64,000 nucleotides of DNA from assembly GCA_002700365.1 (NCBI GenBank), contig PADB01000010.1, forward strand, positions 606,504 through 670,503, given 5' to 3'. The number at the start of each line of letters is the position of its first letter. Position 1 is the stretch's first letter. This stretch comes from Kordiimonas sp. (GTDB lineage: Bacteria; Pseudomonadota; Alphaproteobacteria; Sphingomonadales; Emcibacteraceae). Below the pieces are notes generated by a model. It worked only from the letters and a program-made list of their open reading frames with translations, searched no databases and had not been told where the DNA came from. The position numbers and the translations under genes are program-made. Shown here piece after piece: positions 35,062 through 44,869 of the stretch.

Positions 35062-35399
35062 TTACGCATTCCTTTACGCTACTGATACAATTCTTTCTCA
35101 AGCCCTTTGTCGTTTGGACCTATAGCGTCTTAACAACATTTCTATTGCAAGACGTTATCGGTCGTATAATGCCCACATGCTGTTTCCATAAAAGGCACGC
35201 TTATGTTTTCGACAACTAGCCCTGCATATATCATATAAAAATTTTAAAAATCAATGTGCTATTTCTTTTATGGGATGAATTCTAAACTATCTGCCTAGCA
35301 CTATTCCCGTCCGGCTCTACGACCAATGTGTAATTGCGCGCTGCTATGGTTTTTCATCATATATACCCTTAAATACAAAAAATTTAAGGAGGCTCCTTA
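35062..35399. promoter_or_regulatory. Divergent control region between sodB and prpE
   Basis: No gene. The shared CGAC(T/C)AA motif, CTACGACCAATGTGTAATTG, lies at 35317-35336, 63 bases before the prpE start. A weaker TACGACC copy lies on the minus strand near 35158-35168. An AT-rich stretch CATATATACC near 35356 may be the prpE -10. TAAGGAGG precedes prpE. Confidence 0.5.
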
Positions 35400-37313
35400 A
35401 TGCCCGGGAACAATCAAAAGTCAGGCTATTTTGATGCCTACGAACACGCCCATCGTGACCCAGAAACCTTCTGGGCTGAACAAGCCGAAAAAGTACATTG
35501 GTTTAAAAAATGGGACCGGGTGTTAGATAATGACAATCCCCCCTTCTCCCGCTGGTTTGTCGGCGGGCAGACAAATACCTGCTATAACTGCCTCGACCGC
35601 CATGTTGAACAGGGACGCGGTGAACAAAATGCCCTTATTTATGATAGTCCCGTCACAGGGCAGATACGCCATTACAACTATCGAGAACTGCGCGACCAGG
35701 TTGCCCTTTTTGCCGGGGCATTGGTGGAATTAGGGATTACCAAAGGTGACCGGGTCATTCTCTATATGCCGATGATCCCGGAAGCCCTGATCGCAATGCT
35801 GGCCTGCGCGCGTATTGGGGCTATTCATTCGGTGGTCTTTGGCGGTTTTGCGGCCCATGAATTGGTCAAACGTATTGATCATGCACAGGCTAAATTAATT
35901 ATCTCCGCGTCATGCGGCATCGAAAACACACGGGTTATTCCCTATAAGCCTCTGCTGGACGAAGCAATTGATATGGCGGAAACGCCCCCCGAACACACCA
36001 TCATTTTGCAACGCCCCGATCATTATATGGCCGAACTCCATCCTGGCCGTGACATTCTCTGGGAAGATGCACTGGACCGCGCCCAGCCGGCCGACTGTGT
36101 GGTTTTAGAGGCCACAGACCCGCTTTATATTCTATATACCTCTGGCACAACCGGCCACCCCAAAGGGGTCATTCGTGACCATGGAGGACATATGGTTGCC
36201 ATGAACTGGACCATGGAAAATGTCTATGGCGTAACGCCGGGCGAAGTCTATTGGGCGGCCTCTGATATTGGCTGGGTCGTGGGACATTCTTATATTATAT
36301 ACGCGCCTTTGCTGGCCGGATGCACAACCGTTATGTTTGAAGGAAAACCTGTTGGCACACCAGACGCCGGGACATTCTGGCGTGTTATCAGCGATCACAA
36401 AGTAGCTGTGATGTTTACAGCACCAACCGCTTTACGCGCTATCAAACAACAAGATCCCGACGGCGATTTTATCAAGAAATATGACCTGAGCCATTTCAGA
36501 GCACAGTTTCTAGCAGGCGAACGGGCCGATCCACCCACCGTCAAATGGGCAGAAGAACATTTAAAAGTACCTGTTATTGACCATTGGTGGCAAACAGAGA
36601 CGGCCTGGACTGTGGCCGGAAACTATATGGGCCTCGGTCTGCTGGACTTCAAATACGGTAGCCCCGGGCTTCCGGCCCCGGGTTATGACATTCATATACT
36701 GGATGAGGCCGGGCATGACCTGCCCCCCGGAAAAACCGGGGCTATTGTTATCAAACAACCCCTTCCCCCCGGCACATTACAAAGCTTATGGCGTAATGAT
36801 GAAGGATACGTGGAAAAATATTACACTGAATTTCCCGGTTATTATCAAACCGGTGATGCTGGCCATATGGATGAAGACGGTTACGTTTATGTGATGGGCC
36901 GTACAGATGACATTATTAATGTCGCCGGTCACCGTCTCTCTACTGGGGCTATGGAAGAGGAACTCGCGGGCTTGCCGGAAGTCGCTGAATGTTGTGTTTT
37001 TGGCGTCGATGACAAACTCAAAGGCCAAATACCCATCGGGTTTTTAGTCTTAAAAGCAGGCATTGACCGCGACCATAACGAAATTGTGCAAGAAGCAATA
37101 CAGTGCATCCGCCACAATATCGGTCCCGTGGCCGCCTTCAAAACAGCAGCAATTGTTAAACGCTTGCCCAAAACACGTTCCGGGAAGATATTACGCGGCA
37201 CGCTGCAAAAAATTGCCAATGGCAGCGATTGGAAAATGCCCGCCACGATCGATGATCCCGCGACTTTGGACGAAGTCAGTGAAACCCTGAAGACTTTGGG
37301 CTTCCCGGTATAG
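35400..37313 (+). CDS. prpE: Propionyl-CoA synthetase
   Basis: 637 residues, with a strong TAAGGAGG before the start. It is an ANL-superfamily acyl-CoA synthetase: YTSGTTGHPKGV adenylate loop near 250, WWQTETAW near 397, and [13 protein letters not shown] near 600 with the acylatable lysine. The N-terminus RWFVGGQTNTCYNCLDRH and the overall length fit PrpE better than Acs, and a separate clear Acs is at 44870. It activates propionate for the methylcitrate or methylmalonyl pathway. It belongs to the short-chain fatty-acid locus by position and by its shared upstream motif. Confidence 0.88.
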   Translation: MPGNNQKSGYFDAYEHAHRDPETFWAEQAEKVHWFKKWDRVLDNDNPPFSRWFVGGQTNTCYNCLDRHVEQGRGEQNALIYDSPVTGQIRHYNYRELRDQVALFAGALVELGITKGDRVILYMPMIPEALIAMLACARIGAIHSVVFGGFAAHELVKRIDHAQAKLIISASCGIENTRVIPYKPLLDEAIDMAETPPEHTIILQRPDHYMAELHPGRDILWEDALDRAQPADCVVLEATDPLYILYTSGTTGHPKGVIRDHGGHMVAMNWTMENVYGVTPGEVYWAASDIGWVVGHSYIIYAPLLAGCTTVMFEGKPVGTPDAGTFWRVISDHKVAVMFTAPTALRAIKQQDPDGDFIKKYDLSHFRAQFLAGERADPPTVKWAEEHLKVPVIDHWWQTETAWTVAGNYMGLGLLDFKYGSPGLPAPGYDIHILDEAGHDLPPGKTGAIVIKQPLPPGTLQSLWRNDEGYVEKYYTEFPGYYQTGDAGHMDEDGYVYVMGRTDDIINVAGHRLSTGAMEEELAGLPEVAECCVFGVDDKLKGQIPIGFLVLKAGIDRDHNEIVQEAIQCIRHNIGPVAAFKTAAIVKRLPKTRSGKILRGTLQKIANGSDWKMPATIDDPATLDEVSETLKTLGFPV

Positions 37314-37338
37314 CATCATTACAATCTCTCCTATGCAG

Positions 37339-37364
37339 CAGATGTGTCCCGCGCGGCACATCTG
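37339..37364 (+). terminator. Hairpin after prpE
   Basis: CAGATGTG/CACATCTG 8-bp arms with a GC-rich loop, followed by TTATTT. It lies 26 bases after the prpE stop. Confidence 0.7.
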
Positions 37365-37408
37365 TTATTTCATTAATTTATTGTTATTTAACAAATACTT
37401 ACAACTAC

Positions 37409-37428
37409 ATTCGACTAAAGTTAGCTGT
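37409..37428 (+). promoter_or_regulatory. Candidate CrbR-type operator before the symporter operon
   Basis: ATTCGACTAAAGTTAGCTGT shares the CGACTAA core with sites before prpE, acs and the porin gene. It lies 72 bases before the DUF4212 start; TATAAA follows near 37466. Confidence 0.5.
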
Positions 37429-37500
37429 CTTTCCCACGCCCCCTTTGATAGGGTTTTCTCATCACTATAAATGGATGAAAACAACAATAGGGTGGCTACT

Positions 37501-37824
37501 ATGAGCGATTCACATAGTGCACAAGCTAAACAATACTGGAAGGAAAACATCCGCACGGTGTTACTCCTTCTTAGCGTTTGGTTCACTGCATCATTTATCC
37601 TCGGCATTTTGCTGGTCGATGAATTAAATACAATCCGCTTTTTCGGCTTCAAACTTGGTTTCTGGGTTGCTCAACAAGGGGCGATCTATGTCTTTGTGGC
37701 CTTAATCTTCATCTACGTATCGGCGATGAACAAACTCGACCACAAATATCAGGTGGATGAGGATCAGGACGATTACGTTCCCGATGAAGACTATTACCAC
37801 ATCGAAGAATCAAAAGCGGAATAG
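37501..37824 (+). CDS. DUF4212 small subunit of a sodium:solute symporter
   Basis: 107 residues from the ATG at 37501 with AGGGTGG upstream. It has two membrane helices (TVLLLLSVWFTASFILGILL and IYVFVALIFIYVSAMNKLDH) and an acidic tail. DUF4212 proteins are encoded just before large SSS-family symporters and are needed as small subunits. The symporter follows after 16 bases. Confidence 0.9.
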   Translation: MSDSHSAQAKQYWKENIRTVLLLLSVWFTASFILGILLVDELNTIRFFGFKLGFWVAQQGAIYVFVALIFIYVSAMNKLDHKYQVDEDQDDYVPDEDYYHIEESKAE

Positions 37825-37840
37825 TTGAGGGAGCTGAAAA

Positions 37841-39625
37841 ATGGACGCACAATTACTCACCTATATCTTTGTAGGCGTAACATTTACGCTCTACATCGGT
37901 ATCGCGATCTGGTCTCGTGCCGGATCAACAGATGACTTCTATGTTGCAGGGGGGGGCGTACCTCCACTCGCAAATGGAATGGCAACGGCGGCGGACTGGA
38001 TGTCTGCGGCATCTTATATTTCGATGGCGGGGATCATTTCCTTTGTCGGTCAGGATGGGGCCGTCTACCTGATGGGGTGGACAGGCGGTTACGTACTGTT
38101 GGCATTGTTGCTGGCACCTTATTTGCGGAAATTTGGTAAATATACGGTTCCTGATTTTGTTGGTGACCGGTATTACTCTGATCTGGCCCGTTTGGTCGCC
38201 GCGATCTGCGTGATCTTTATTTCCTTTACCTATGTCGCCGGGCAAATGCGCGGGGTCGGCATCGTGTTCTCACGCTTCTTACAGGTTGATATTAACACCG
38301 GCGTGGTCATTGGTATGGCCGTGGTCTTTATCTATGCCGTGTTAGGCGGGATGAAAGGCATTACCTATACCCAGGTGGCACAATATTGTGTGCTCATTTT
38401 TGCCTTTATGGTCCCGGCGATATTCATTTCCCTGTTAATGACAGACAACCCTATTCCACAATTGGGTTTCGGCAGCACCATGTCTGATGGGTCAGGCGTG
38501 TACCTGCTTGATAAACTGGATGGGCTCTCGGAACAGTTAGGCTTTAACACCTATACCGAAGGCAATAAGTCCACCATTGATGTCTTCTTCATAACGGCGG
38601 CATTAATGGTGGGAACAGCAGGCCTCCCTCACGTGATTGTGCGTTTCTTCACTGTACCGAAGGTTCGTGATGCACGTATTTCTGCGGGATATGCCCTGTG
38701 CTTTATCGCCATTCTTTACACCACAGCACCGGCTGTCGCTGCATTTGCCCGTGTGAACCTGATTAATACGGTCAGCAACGCCTCTTATGCGGAAACACCA
38801 GAGTGGTTCAAAAACTGGGAAGACAGCGGCCTGATCGCCTGGAATGATAAAAACGGTGATGGCAAAATTCAATATACTGCTGGAAAATCCTTCACAGGGA
38901 AGCCCAGCTTTGCTGAAGCACGCGGAAGCAATGGCGAACGCCTGTTGACGAATGCGCCGACAGACAACACCAATGAACTCTACATCGACCGCGATATCAT
39001 GGTGCTGGCTAATCCGGAAATCGCCAAACTTCCCAACTGGGTCATCGCATTAGTCGCCGCCGGGGGATTGGCCGCAGCCTTATCTACGGCCGCTGGCTTA
39101 TTGTTGGTGATTTCCACGTCAATATCCCATGACCTGCTGAAAAAGGTGTTTATGCCGGAAATCAATGACAAACAGGAATTGATGTTTGCCCGGTTAGCCG
39201 CAGCAGCAGCCATCGGTGTCGCCGGTTGGTTCGGCATTAACCCGCCCGGCTTTGTGGCACAAGTGGTGGCCTTTGCGTTCGGTCTGGCCGCAGCCTCTTT
39301 CTTCCCGGTCATCCTGATGGGTATTTTCTACAAACGGATGAACCGTGAAGGGGCGATCGCTGGCATGTTAACCGGCCTCATCTTCACCTTCAGCTACATT
39401 GTCTACTTCAAGTTCATTAGCCCTGAACTAAACAATGCTGAACATTGGTGGTTTGGTGTTTCTCCAGAAGGCATCGGGACCCTAGGAATGATCTTTAACT
39501 TCATCGTATCCTATGTGGTTTCCATGGTAACCGCTCCTCCTCCACAGGACGTGCAGGACATGGTGGATGACATCCGTATCCCGCAAGGGGCCGGGGCCTC
39601 ATATCACCACCATCTATCGCACTGA
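37841..39625 (+). CDS. Sodium:solute symporter, VC_2705-type subfamily (probable acetate/short-chain carboxylate uptake)
   Basis: 594 residues with about 13 membrane helices. SSS-family marks include GGGVPPLANGMATAADWMSA near residue 45 and the inner-repeat segment GLAAALSTAAGLLLVISTSI near 410. A loop near residue 330 holds DKNGDGKIQY, which resembles an EF-hand calcium loop and occurs in this subfamily. Context (DUF4212 partner, CrbS-like sensor, acs, prpE) supports acetate or propionate as substrate, by inference. GAGGGAG precedes the start. Confidence 0.88.
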   Translation: MDAQLLTYIFVGVTFTLYIGIAIWSRAGSTDDFYVAGGGVPPLANGMATAADWMSAASYISMAGIISFVGQDGAVYLMGWTGGYVLLALLLAPYLRKFGKYTVPDFVGDRYYSDLARLVAAICVIFISFTYVAGQMRGVGIVFSRFLQVDINTGVVIGMAVVFIYAVLGGMKGITYTQVAQYCVLIFAFMVPAIFISLLMTDNPIPQLGFGSTMSDGSGVYLLDKLDGLSEQLGFNTYTEGNKSTIDVFFITAALMVGTAGLPHVIVRFFTVPKVRDARISAGYALCFIAILYTTAPAVAAFARVNLINTVSNASYAETPEWFKNWEDSGLIAWNDKNGDGKIQYTAGKSFTGKPSFAEARGSNGERLLTNAPTDNTNELYIDRDIMVLANPEIAKLPNWVIALVAAGGLAAALSTAAGLLLVISTSISHDLLKKVFMPEINDKQELMFARLAAAAAIGVAGWFGINPPGFVAQVVAFAFGLAAASFFPVILMGIFYKRMNREGAIAGMLTGLIFTFSYIVYFKFISPELNNAEHWWFGVSPEGIGTLGMIFNFIVSYVVSMVTAPPPQDVQDMVDDIRIPQGAGASYHHHLSH

Positions 39626-39636
39626 TATTCAAAACA

Positions 39637-39666
39637 CTGCAAGGCAGGGTATCACCTGCCTTGCAG
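39637..39666 (+). terminator. Hairpin after the symporter gene
   Basis: A 12-bp perfect stem CTGCAAGGCAGG/CCTGCCTTGCAG with a six-base loop, followed by a small GGCC-TTCG-GGCC hairpin but no T-run. It may attenuate transcription or protect the mRNA end rather than act as a full terminator. Confidence 0.6.
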
Positions 39667-39703
39667 GCCTTCGGGCCAACACCTATAGTAGAGGGGAGAA
39701 AAA

Positions 39704-39931
39704 ATGACATACGAACTTGCCGAAAATATTCTATTGATCGTGGGCTTAATCGTTATGGGATGGTCCATGTATCGTTATTTCAGCAGAACAAAAGACAAAA
39801 GCCTGATTAAAAAAATATGGTTTGGTAAACTACAACTGACAAAAAACGAATATCTGCTAAACAGAATAGGGTTATATCTGGTCGTCATGGGCATCGCCGT
39901 ACGGTTTATTAATAATCTTTATATCGCTTAA
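39704..39931 (+). CDS. Small two-helix membrane protein of the CrbS locus
   Basis: 75 residues, with GGGGAG before the ATG. Hydrophobic segments lie at about 9-24 and 56-72, joined by a basic loop (RTKDKSLIKKIW). I do not recognise a family. Its place between the symporter and its sensor, with a good start site, suggests an accessory subunit of either. Confidence 0.65.
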   Translation: MTYELAENILLIVGLIVMGWSMYRYFSRTKDKSLIKKIWFGKLQLTKNEYLLNRIGLYLVVMGIAVRFINNLYIA

Positions 39932-40007
39932 AAAAGAACCGTTCTGACGTCAGTAAACCAATCGCCCACATATAAAAAACAGGGCTGCGGGGAGGGTTTA
40001 CGGGTTA

Positions 40008-43000
40008 ATGAATATTCTACAGGACTGGACCGTCATCTTTGTAGCACTAGCGTATATCGCGGTGCTGTTTGCATTGGCCTATTGGGGGGAAAAGCGCCCT
40101 GAACTTGATCGTCATCCTGTCCTCCGCCCGCTGATCTATGCCTTATCATTAGCCGTTTATTGTACATCATGGACGTTCTTTGGCGCCGTTGGGACCGCGA
40201 CAGCAGGGGGATGGGAATATCTGGCCATTTACCTGGGACCGATATTACTATTTATTTTTGGGCATTCTTTTTTACAGAAACTCGTCCAAACGGGTAAAAA
40301 CCAACATTCATCTTCTATTGCTGACTTCATCGCCGCACGTTATGGCAAAAGCCAGAAACTCGCTGCATTGGTAACCGTCATTGCTGTTATGGGCTCCCTG
40401 CCTTATATCGCTCTGCAATTAAAGGCCGTGGCCATGAGTTTCCACGTCCTGACCGCCGCCAATGAAAGTCACTTCCTCAAAGGGTTATCCACATCTGCCA
40501 ATGACACAGCATTTATTGTCGCCCTGACCTTGGCCCTGTTTTCAATTCTGTTCGGGACCCGTCATCTTGACGCAACAGAACATCACCGCGGCCTGATTTT
40601 AGCCGTGGCCTTCGAATCTATCGTCAAACTTGTCGCCCTTACGGCCGTAGGACTTTTTGTCATTTTTGGCATTTTTAAGGGTTTTGGCGGCCTCAGCACC
40701 GCACTAGAACAACTCAATGCGGAACGACAATTATTTTCCCGAAACCAATTCAATATGGAATTCTTTACGCTCATGTTTCTCAGCATGGGGGCTATTTTTT
40801 GTCTTCCCCGGCAATTTCACGTGGCCGTTGTTGAATGTAATAACCCCGGGGATATGCGTCACGCCCGCTGGCTGTTTCCCCTTTACCTCATCCTGATCAG
40901 TCTGGTCATTATTCCCATCACGATCGGCGGTTTGGCCGCGCTGGAAAGCGGGCAACATAACCCGGATAGTTTCGTCCTGGAACTTCCCCTGCAATATGGG
41001 GCGGAATGGCTGGCGGTTTTGGTCTTTATTGGTGGCTTTTCCGCCGCCACTGGCATGGTGATTATTGCCACTCTCACCCTCAGCACCATGATCTCTAATG
41101 ATATCGTCATGCCGATATTACTGCGTATCCGTGGACTAAAGCTGGATCAACGCCAGGATCTCAGCGGTATTTTATTACTAGTGAGGCGGGCAACTATTCT
41201 TTTGCTAATGATGTTGGCTTATTGGTACTTCATGGGCGGATCTGAACGGGCCTTGGCACGGATCGGTGTCTTATCATTTGCCGCAGCGGTTCAATTTGTA
41301 CCCGCCGTCATCGGGGGGCTTTACTGGTCACGCGGACACCGCCGCGGGGTCGTCTACGGCCTGACAATCGGCTTTCTTGTCTGGCTTTATACACTGTTAC
41401 TGCCATCATTAGACACCGGTATTGCCCCATTAATGGCCGACCCGACTGGTAACGCGTTCAGTGTTAGCTGGCTAAACCCTGATGGTCTGTTCGGTACAAT
41501 ACAAGTCAACGACCTTACCCTTGGTGTTTTTTGGAGCCTGCTGACCAATACCCTGTTTTACATCATTTTTTCACTGTCAGCCCGCCCACAGATCATTGAC
41601 CGGGTACAGGCCAGCCGATATGTCAGTTCTGCATCATCAGTGACAGAAAAAGCTGAGCAGCTCCCGAAAAATATCACAGCGAAAGTTGCCGACCTGCGAT
41701 TGCTCTGCGAAAAATTTATAGGTGTCCAGGGAACCCGAAAAGCATTCCAGCTGTACGAACAGGAAACAGGCCATAATTTACGCGAACGTGCGCCTGTAAC
41801 CCCTGCACTCATCAGTTATACGGAATCGCAGCTGGCCAAAATTCTGGGCGCAGCAGTCGCTCACCGTATTTTGTATTCAGCACTCGCCGGTAGCGATATT
41901 CATATTGAAGATGTTGTGTCGTTGCTTGACGAAACATCACAAGAATTACAGTTCCGTGGCGAATTATTACACGTTACGTTGGAAAACATCTCTCAGGGGA
42001 TATCCGTTGTTGATAAAGACATGCGCCTAGTCGCTTGGAATCGTCATTATCTGGAACTGTTTGAATTCCCTGAAGGTTTTATCCACGAAGGTAAAAATAT
42101 CGAAGACATCATCCGTTATAATGCCGAACGCGGGGAATGTGGCCCCGGTGAAGTGGAAGAACAGGTCCGTATCCGCCTCAGCCACCTCCAAGGGGGCAAA
42201 GCCCATAATTACATCCGTTACCGGCCTAATGGACGTGTGCTACAAAATCATGGCAATCCTATGCCCGGAGGTGGCTACGTTACCTCTTTCACAGACATTA
42301 CCGAACTGAAACGCATTGAAGAGGCCTTGCGCGAACGCGAACAAAGTATCCGTTTTTACATGGACAATGTTCCGGCACTTATCACCTATGTCGGCCGCGA
42401 TGAACGACTCCTGTTCGCCAACAAAGCATTTGAACGCACCTGGAATCCCCGCGGCGGATCCCTGGTCGGGAAAACCATTCGTGAGGTCGTCGGTGAAAAA
42501 GAATATGCGCTGCGAGAACCCCACATTCACGGCGCCTTAGACGGGCGCAAACAGACTTTTGATATTGAACTGCATCAATCAGGGGCAGATCTGCGCTTCG
42601 CACAAGTCATTTATGTCCCGCAAATTGATAGTAACGGTCATGTCCTGGGCTTCTTCTCCCTCTATCAGGACATCACCGCACGCCGCAAGGCGGAAACCGC
42701 CCTGCAAGAAGCCTATGAAACGCTGGAGGCCCGAGTTAAAGAACGCACACAGGCCCTATCGATACTGAATAAAGATATGCAGCGTGAAATTATGGAAAAA
42801 GAGGCCCTGGCCGATGCGTTACGCGATGCCGTCAAAAAAACCGAGGACGCCACAGAAAGTAAAACCCGCTTTCTTGCCGCGGCAAGCCATGACCTGTTGC
42901 AACCCTTGAATGCCGCCCGGCTCTTTGCCTCCTCACTGGAAGAAGACTTACACCAAAGCAATGCACCCCATGCAGAAACAGCCCGCAATATCATTAGTTC

Positions 43001-43958
43001 ACTTCAGGCCGCGGAAAAACTACTGCGCGCCTTGCTGGATATTTCCAAATTGGACGCGGGCGCACTGACGCCGAATGTAACCGACTTTAATATCGCGGAA
43101 TTGCTTGACCCGCTGGCAATTGAATTCACGGCCCTTGCCTCTGATAAAGGACTTGGTTTCCGGCATGTCCCCTCTACCGCCATCATTCGTTCTGACCGCG
43201 GTTTATTAATGAGCGTCCTGCAAAATCTGCTTTCTAATGCCCTTCGTTATACACAAAATGGAAAAATCTTGATCGGGTGCCGTTGTGCTGGCGATCGTCT
43301 CCATGTGGATGTGATTGATACTGGGATTGGCATCCCTGCAAATAAACAAAAAGAAATATTCAAAGAATTCCACCGTCTAAACGGCCATGACACCACAGAG
43401 GATCGCGGCATTGGACTGGGGCTCGCCATCACCGAACGTATCATTAACATGCTAGGTCATCACATCTCTGTATATTCCACACCCGGCCAGGGTAGCCGTT
43501 TTCGCGTCACCTTGCCCCTGGTCGGGAGACGCCGTCACGAGCCCTCTTCACACTCTACCCCCAACTGGAAAGTGGGCAATAAACTGGCCGGTATGACCGT
43601 TCTGTGTATTGATAATGAACCCAGCATCCTAGACGCCATGCGTGACTTGCTGCACCGCTGGCAATGTCATGTCCTAACCGCCCATGATATGGTCGAAGCA
43701 ACCCAAGCCACCACTGACCCGAATGTCATAGACCTCATACTGGCTGATTATCATCTGAATGACGGGGTCACAGGACTGGATGTTATGCGGGAATTGCGCC
43801 GGTCTGCGAAGCAACCTATTCCCGGTATTTTGATCACAGCGGATCAATCAGAAAAGGTGGCGGAACAAGCCGCATTGGAAGGTTATCAAATATTACATAA
43901 ACCTGTAGAGGCTGCCGCCCTGCGGGCATTAATGTCACAAATAGCCCGTCAACAATAA
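40008..43958 (+). CDS. crbS: CrbS-like hybrid sensor: SSS transporter domain, STAC, PAS, histidine kinase, receiver
   Basis: 1316 residues. Residues 1 to about 530 are a sodium:solute-symporter module with about 13 helices. A STAC-like linker lies at about 545-650 and two PAS domains at about 655-780 and 785-900. A coiled coil follows, then a HisKA with SHDLLQPLNAARL near 965, HATPase motifs (NLLSNALRY; GIGLGLAI), and a C-terminal receiver with the phosphoacceptor in LILADYHL near 1249. CrbS proteins sense acetate or a transport-linked signal and activate CrbR, which drives acs. The adjacent acs and LuxR regulator fit exactly. GGAGG precedes the start. Confidence 0.9.
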   Translation: MNILQDWTVIFVALAYIAVLFALAYWGEKRPELDRHPVLRPLIYALSLAVYCTSWTFFGAVGTATAGGWEYLAIYLGPILLFIFGHSFLQKLVQTGKNQHSSSIADFIAARYGKSQKLAALVTVIAVMGSLPYIALQLKAVAMSFHVLTAANESHFLKGLSTSANDTAFIVALTLALFSILFGTRHLDATEHHRGLILAVAFESIVKLVALTAVGLFVIFGIFKGFGGLSTALEQLNAERQLFSRNQFNMEFFTLMFLSMGAIFCLPRQFHVAVVECNNPGDMRHARWLFPLYLILISLVIIPITIGGLAALESGQHNPDSFVLELPLQYGAEWLAVLVFIGGFSAATGMVIIATLTLSTMISNDIVMPILLRIRGLKLDQRQDLSGILLLVRRATILLLMMLAYWYFMGGSERALARIGVLSFAAAVQFVPAVIGGLYWSRGHRRGVVYGLTIGFLVWLYTLLLPSLDTGIAPLMADPTGNAFSVSWLNPDGLFGTIQVNDLTLGVFWSLLTNTLFYIIFSLSARPQIIDRVQASRYVSSASSVTEKAEQLPKNITAKVADLRLLCEKFIGVQGTRKAFQLYEQETGHNLRERAPVTPALISYTESQLAKILGAAVAHRILYSALAGSDIHIEDVVSLLDETSQELQFRGELLHVTLENISQGISVVDKDMRLVAWNRHYLELFEFPEGFIHEGKNIEDIIRYNAERGECGPGEVEEQVRIRLSHLQGGKAHNYIRYRPNGRVLQNHGNPMPGGGYVTSFTDITELKRIEEALREREQSIRFYMDNVPALITYVGRDERLLFANKAFERTWNPRGGSLVGKTIREVVGEKEYALREPHIHGALDGRKQTFDIELHQSGADLRFAQVIYVPQIDSNGHVLGFFSLYQDITARRKAETALQEAYETLEARVKERTQALSILNKDMQREIMEKEALADALRDAVKKTEDATESKTRFLAAASHDLLQPLNAARLFASSLEEDLHQSNAPHAETARNIISSLQAAEKLLRALLDISKLDAGALTPNVTDFNIAELLDPLAIEFTALASDKGLGFRHVPSTAIIRSDRGLLMSVLQNLLSNALRYTQNGKILIGCRCAGDRLHVDVIDTGIGIPANKQKEIFKEFHRLNGHDTTEDRGIGLGLAITERIINMLGHHISVYSTPGQGSRFRVTLPLVGRRRHEPSSHSTPNWKVGNKLAGMTVLCIDNEPSILDAMRDLLHRWQCHVLTAHDMVEATQATTDPNVIDLILADYHLNDGVTGLDVMRELRRSAKQPIPGILITADQSEKVAEQAALEGYQILHKPVEAAALRALMSQIARQQ

Positions 43959-44000
43959 CGGTCAAACCGCAAATTCTGACAATCCTTTGCTATCGCCTGA

Positions 44001-44663
44001 CTATGCGTCGCTAAACTGATCCACCTCAACATCTAGCTGCGCTGCCATAATTACGGCCTGCGTACGCGTGTTGACCTGTAACTTTTTAAAAATCGCCGTG
44101 ACATGGGCTTTAATCGTTGCTTCGGACACACCCATATTATACGCAATTTGTTTATTCAATAACCCATCAGTCAAACCGATCAGAACGCGCATTTGCGCGG
44201 GCGTCAGACTCGCAAGACGGGCCGCATTTTCCATCTCTTCATCATCCAGACTCTGCAGTTCTTCCTCGACCCCTTCCGGCATCCAGATATCTCCCGCCAT
44301 AATCGCCTGTATCGCGTAGGATATTTGTGGCAACGGGGTTGATTTCGGAATAAATCCGGCCGCCCCATATTCAATGGCACGATGAATGGTCTTTGCCTCT
44401 TCACTTGCGGATACCACCACCACCGGCAACGATGGATGGTCATGCCGAAACATAATCAATCCGGAAAAACCATGACTATCGGACATATGTAAGTCCAGCA
44501 ATAACAGGGATATATTCCCCGATTGCTGAACCTCTTTTTGCGCCTCTGTTAATGAATTGACTTCATAAATTTCCGCATCGGGAAAGACTTTTGCCACGGC
44601 CTGACTTAACGCCACGCGGAAAAGCGGATGGTCATCCGCAATCAATATTTTTTTCGCTGTCAT
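44001..44663 (-). CDS. crbR: CrbR-like LuxR-family response regulator
   Basis: 220 residues. The receiver has the acidic pocket in ILIADDHPLFR, the phosphoacceptor in LLLLDLHM near residue 58 and lysine in FIPKS. The C-terminal LuxR HTH is LTPAQMRVLIGLTDGLLNKQ and EATIKAHVTAIFKKL. It is convergent with the CrbS-like gene and upstream of acs on the same strand. In Vibrio and Pseudomonas the homologous pair activates acs, so the same role is inferred here. A possible promoter is TTGTGA-17-TAGTAT on the minus strand near 44800-44770. Confidence 0.87.
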   Translation of the reverse strand: MTAKKILIADDHPLFRVALSQAVAKVFPDAEIYEVNSLTEAQKEVQQSGNISLLLLDLHMSDSHGFSGLIMFRHDHPSLPVVVVSASEEAKTIHRAIEYGAAGFIPKSTPLPQISYAIQAIMAGDIWMPEGVEEELQSLDDEEMENAARLASLTPAQMRVLIGLTDGLLNKQIAYNMGVSEATIKAHVTAIFKKLQVNTRTQAVIMAAQLDVEVDQFSDA

Positions 44664-44824
44664 GTATCCTCCCCATCATATTATGATCTATGAAGCAGCC
44701 CTCCCCGACTGACCGCACAGATTACAGCGTGATAACTCGCCCCTTGGTTCCGCATTGTTTCGCAATATGTTAATACTACGCCTTATCTCCTTTTGTCACA
44801 ATGGCCAGATAAAATAAGACAGCC

Positions 44825-44848
44825 AAAAAAGGCGCCCGAAGGCGCCTT
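44825..44848 (-). terminator. Rho-independent terminator of acs
   Basis: AAGGCGCC/GGCGCCTT stem (44829-44848) with a CGAA loop, and a T-run on the minus strand immediately downstream of the acs stop. Confidence 0.88.
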
Positions 44849-44869
44849 CTTAAAATTTATATTCTGCCT

